A stretch of DNA of 64,000 nt from Acidobacteriota bacterium (GTDB lineage Bacteria; Acidobacteriota; Terriglobia; Bryobacterales; Bryobacteraceae): assembly GCA_014584705.1 (NCBI GenBank), contig JACTMJ010000020.1:1-64000 (forward strand), read 5' to 3'. The notes under the pieces are model-generated. The model was not told where the DNA came from. It did not search any database and worked only from the letters and a program-made list of their open reading frames with translations. The translations under genes were made by a program, and so were the position numbers. Position 1 is the stretch's first letter, and every line of letters begins with the position of its first letter. Below, one piece after another: positions 61,341 to 64,000 of the stretch.

Positions 61341-63377
61341 CTAAAACTGGGTGTTCTCGATGAGACCGTCCAGTTCCTGCTGCAACGTGAGCCCGTTTTC
61401 TCGCAGCCGCTCCATCTCCGCCTCCCGCCCCGCGGCGTCGGTTTGCAGGACGCCCAGTTCCGCCGCGAGTTTCTGCACCTGGGCCTGTTGCCCGGCGATG
61501 TTGTTGAGGCTCCCCATGTTCCGGCGTACGCGTTCCATCTGGCTATTCAGGCTGTTCACACGGGCCTGCACGCTGCTCATCTGCCGCTCGTTCTCCGCGA
61601 TCTGCCGCTTCTTGGCGATGATCCGCTCCAACGCCTGCCGGGCGGCCGCGGGAAGCGCCTGGTTGCGGACGTACACGCCCAACTGATCCTCATTGAGGTT
61701 CGTCACCTGATGCGATTCGTGGAAGGGGAACTCTTCCACGATTTCGAGCGAAGCGGCGCCGCTCGCGGGCAACTGAACGCGGAAACGATTCGCCGTCGAT
61801 GTCTTTTCGCTCACCGTCGGCGTCACCGTCTCGTAGTTCGGGCGCGCCAGGCGCTCGATCACCAACGTTTTCGCGCGCGCGTCGGCATTCGAAAGAGTGT
61901 ACTTGATCGTGGTTCTTTGCTTCGACTTTACCGAGAGCACCCCGCGCTGCATCGAGATCTCCTGCACCGTGCGCGTGCCGCTCGACGGCTCCGTGCGCAG
62001 CGACGTGCCCAGATCGAGCCCGTAGCTCATCAGCCGCTTCTCGCCCTCTTTCGTGGTTTCGAAAAGCGCCTCTCCCGCGTACTCGCCCCCGTCGAAAACC
62101 GTAACCGGCCCTCCGTCCAGCGTCAGGCCGGAATCGTTGGTCATCTCAAAGGCCAGCATCGGGTGGTTGGTGACGGGCTGGCGCTCGGTGAAAATCAGCA
62201 GACGCTGCGCCGAAACCGGTTTCTGCAGAAACGGCAGCATCACGGACTCTCCCTTGCGGACATTCACATGGCCGGGGAAGTGATACGCGAACAGCGCGCC
62301 CGCCTCAATCCCGGCCGCCACGGATGCAAGGCCGCTTGGCCGCGCCTCCAGTCTCTGGGCGGAATCGGCGGCCATGTCCCGTCTCTCAAACCTGCCGCTC
62401 GCCAAAGCACTGGCCATCGCCTTCTCCATTGCCGGCGCAGGCGCCGCCGCGGGGGCGGGGGCAATCGCGGCTTGCACGCGCATCTCACTCTCGTATGTCA
62501 CCGGAGCCGTGCTGCCAATTCCCGGCAGGGGCACAAACGGTCGTGCCACATTGACGGGCGGATAGATATTCGTCAGGAAGGATACCGGCTTCCCGGATAT
62601 CAGAGAGAGGTTGATGCCGTTCCAGTCTTCGCCGGAGGTATTGTCCACCACCGCCCAGCCCTCAAGCGTTGGTTTACCCTCTTTCCCGAAGATCATTCGA
62701 TAACTGGACTTCCAAACCGGCATCGGCGTCATGTAGCGAGCCGAAAGCTGCGTATTTCCATTCCGGAGTACATCAATCGACACGCTGCGCCGGTTCTGGT
62801 TGCGGGCTTCCGCGACAATGCGCAGATAGTCCGTCACCTGCTGCTGCAGCTTCGCATTCGCGAATCGTAGCCGCCCCAGAGACGCGATTTCGTAGCTGTT
62901 CATCGCGCCGCCGTCTTCGAGCAGCGTTACGTACTCTCTCGCGGGAGTCTGGTTCGTCGCGGGCACCGTCTGGGCGGAGAGAATCGCGCCCCGCACGTTC
63001 TCCGCCCCGCGTGCGGCCTCAATTCGCTCTCCCCGCAGCGCATCCAGCAGCGAAGCCATGTTTTCTCCGGGATTGATGCGGAATGGAAACGACTTGAGCT
63101 TCTCTTCGAGGCTCTCGTCCGTGGAAAACCGCACCCGCTCCACGCTCCCATTCGTCGCGCTGACGCTGAGGGATTTGAGCACATCCGTCATCTCATCGGC
63201 GCCGAAGGTGAGAGAAACGGGGCCGGAAGCGCTTACCTCGCCCACCCTCTCCACATAGCCCACGCCGTTCTTATACAGAACCACCCGCCGCACCGGAAGT
63301 TCCTGCGCGCATGCACCGGCGGACACGGCGAATAGCGCGGCGGCAAGGCTTGGGATCGCACAATACAGTCTTTTCAT
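61341..63377 (-). CDS. secreted DUF4139 protein with coiled-coil C-terminus
   Basis: A 678-residue secreted protein. Signal peptide MKRLYCAIPSLAAALFAVSA, then RRVVLYKNGVGYVERVGEVS, the DUF4140/DUF4139 N-terminal motif, and beta-domains including ARYMTPMPVWKSSYRMIFG and VVDNTSGEDWNGINLSLISG. An Ala/Pro-rich linker lies near residue 310. The last 110 residues are a coiled coil (ERIIAKKRQIAENERQMSSV, RVNSLNSQMERVRRNMGS). The family role is unknown; it probably works at the cell surface. Confidence 0.82.
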   Translation of the reverse strand: MKRLYCAIPSLAAALFAVSAGACAQELPVRRVVLYKNGVGYVERVGEVSASGPVSLTFGADEMTDVLKSLSVSATNGSVERVRFSTDESLEEKLKSFPFRINPGENMASLLDALRGERIEAARGAENVRGAILSAQTVPATNQTPAREYVTLLEDGGAMNSYEIASLGRLRFANAKLQQQVTDYLRIVAEARNQNRRSVSIDVLRNGNTQLSARYMTPMPVWKSSYRMIFGKEGKPTLEGWAVVDNTSGEDWNGINLSLISGKPVSFLTNIYPPVNVARPFVPLPGIGSTAPVTYESEMRVQAAIAPAPAAAPAPAMEKAMASALASGRFERRDMAADSAQRLEARPSGLASVAAGIEAGALFAYHFPGHVNVRKGESVMLPFLQKPVSAQRLLIFTERQPVTNHPMLAFEMTNDSGLTLDGGPVTVFDGGEYAGEALFETTKEGEKRLMSYGLDLGTSLRTEPSSGTRTVQEISMQRGVLSVKSKQRTTIKYTLSNADARAKTLVIERLARPNYETVTPTVSEKTSTANRFRVQLPASGAASLEIVEEFPFHESHQVTNLNEDQLGVYVRNQALPAAARQALERIIAKKRQIAENERQMSSVQARVNSLNSQMERVRRNMGSLNNIAGQQAQVQKLAAELGVLQTDAAGREAEMERLRENGLTLQQELDGLIENTQF

Positions 63378-63494
63378 AGCTGGTTATCCCTTCTTACGAG
63401 GGGGAAGCGCGCGCGGTTTCTGCAAGCCAGCAGAATGTTCCGGCCCGGCGGCGTGCGGAATACAGCCCCGACCTCGATTATGACGGAACGCACG

Positions 63495-63908
63495 CTATTC
63501 GCCCATTACTTTGATTAAGACGCGTTTGGGGCGTCGTCCGTCGAATTCGGCGTAATATACCTGCTGCCAGGGTCCCAGGTCCAACTTCCCGTCCGTGACC
63601 GGCACGATTACCTGATGATGCGCAATCAGGCTCTTGAGGTGAGCGTCCCCATTGGTTTCGCCCGTGCGGTGATGCCGGTAGTTTTCCCGGAACGGAGCCA
63701 GTTGCTCCAGCCAATCGTCAATGTCCGAGATCAACCCGTCCTCGGCGTCATTCACGTACACCCCGGCTGTAATGTGCATTGCGGAAACCAGAATCATTCC
63801 ATCCCTAATCCCGCTCTTGCCCAGCGCGGTGCTCACTTCGCCGGTGATGTTGATATAGTCACGCTTCGATTTGGTATGAAAGGTAAGGTATTCAGTATGA
63901 AACGTCAT
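63495..63908 (-). CDS. yjbQ: YjbQ / UPF0047 family protein
   Basis: A 137-residue YjbQ-family protein: [20 protein letters not shown] at the start, [20 protein letters not shown] with the conserved His and Asn, then [20 protein letters not shown] and [20 protein letters not shown]. Some members rescue thiamine-phosphate synthase mutants in E. coli; the true role is unsettled. The start at 63908 agrees with the family; the frame is open 28 codons further. Confidence 0.92.
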   Translation of the reverse strand: MTFHTEYLTFHTKSKRDYINITGEVSTALGKSGIRDGMILVSAMHITAGVYVNDAEDGLISDIDDWLEQLAPFRENYRHHRTGETNGDAHLKSLIAHHQVIVPVTDGKLDLGPWQQVYYAEFDGRRPKRVLIKVMGE

Positions 63909-64000
63909 ATCCCGGGATGATATCAGCAGACACGAACGGAAGCGGAAATTTGGCCTCCGCGCCCGTCGCATCATTTGTTTCCGGCGGGGCATGTTACTCA

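Noticed and set aside
63917-64000. Open frame starting ATGATATCAGC that runs off the right edge, divergent from yjbQ
   Set aside because: Only 28 codons are visible, with no ribosome site or recognisable motif; it may be the start of a gene but cannot be supported.

Overview
The window is high-GC bacterial DNA that reads as an Acidobacteriota chromosome, probably of the Bryobacter/Solibacter type. The pointers are two very large TonB-dependent receptors that begin with a carboxypeptidase-regulatory-like domain, two DUF2961 (GH172) proteins, GH97 and DUF4832 glycosidases, and a short acetate-kinase-like enzyme. This placement is an inference from gene content; there is no rRNA in the window.

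Layout. 1-1120: start of tuf (EF-Tu) on the minus strand behind four tRNA genes (Gly-TCC, Thr-TGT, Tyr-GTA, Thr-GGT). 1277-6188: an ABC-F ATPase, then rpiB, glyA and a GT4 glycosyltransferase. 6205-7892: a Cro/C1-type regulator carrying an 11-base homopolymer, divergent from a zinc-finger-like unknown. 8022-10464: a glucuronokinase-like GHMP kinase, dtd, nikR and acpS. 10580-17719: a GH172 protein, nrfHA (nitrite to ammonium) divergent from an outer-membrane porin, and a GH97 enzyme. 17911-23393: beta-carbonic anhydrase, an M20 amidohydrolase, cyaY, hemW, and a cysteine-free Rrf2 regulator next to cysK behind a striking nested dyad. 23818-26788 (minus): a parvulin, TlpA, DsbD-N-like protein and GT9 operon. 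27709-30852: first TonB receptor.

31098-35612 is the most unusual part. A tRNA-Leu(UAA) gene is followed by a 4.4 kb island bounded by a perfect 55-bp direct repeat of the tRNA 3' half. No integrase is visible. Just inside the island sits a second, chimeric tRNA-Leu whose anticodon is split by a group I intron of the cyanobacterial tRNA-Leu type. A third tRNA-Leu 3' fragment lies about 760 bp further on. The cargo is one unknown gene plus a LysR / cupin / DHA2-efflux cassette.

35957-48018 is a co-oriented glycan/metabolite uptake locus: TetR regulator, SusC-like TonB receptor, GH172, a secreted amidohydrolase fused to a LolA-like domain, a CocE/NonD hydrolase, a FucP-type sugar symporter and a DUF4832 glycosidase. 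48121-64000 holds tRNA-Asp, enolase, a YCII/ECF42 sigma pair, ybaK, a Cys/Met PLP enzyme, a DnaC-like ATPase, a divergent acetate-kinase homologue, a minus-strand run of response regulator (phospho-Asp replaced by Glu) / STAS / CoA-disulfide reductase / orphan NuoI, and a membrane/lipoprotein cluster (DUF4139, LolA-like, DUF1624, YjbQ).

All functions come from reading motifs by eye. No database search, structure prediction or covariance model was run.
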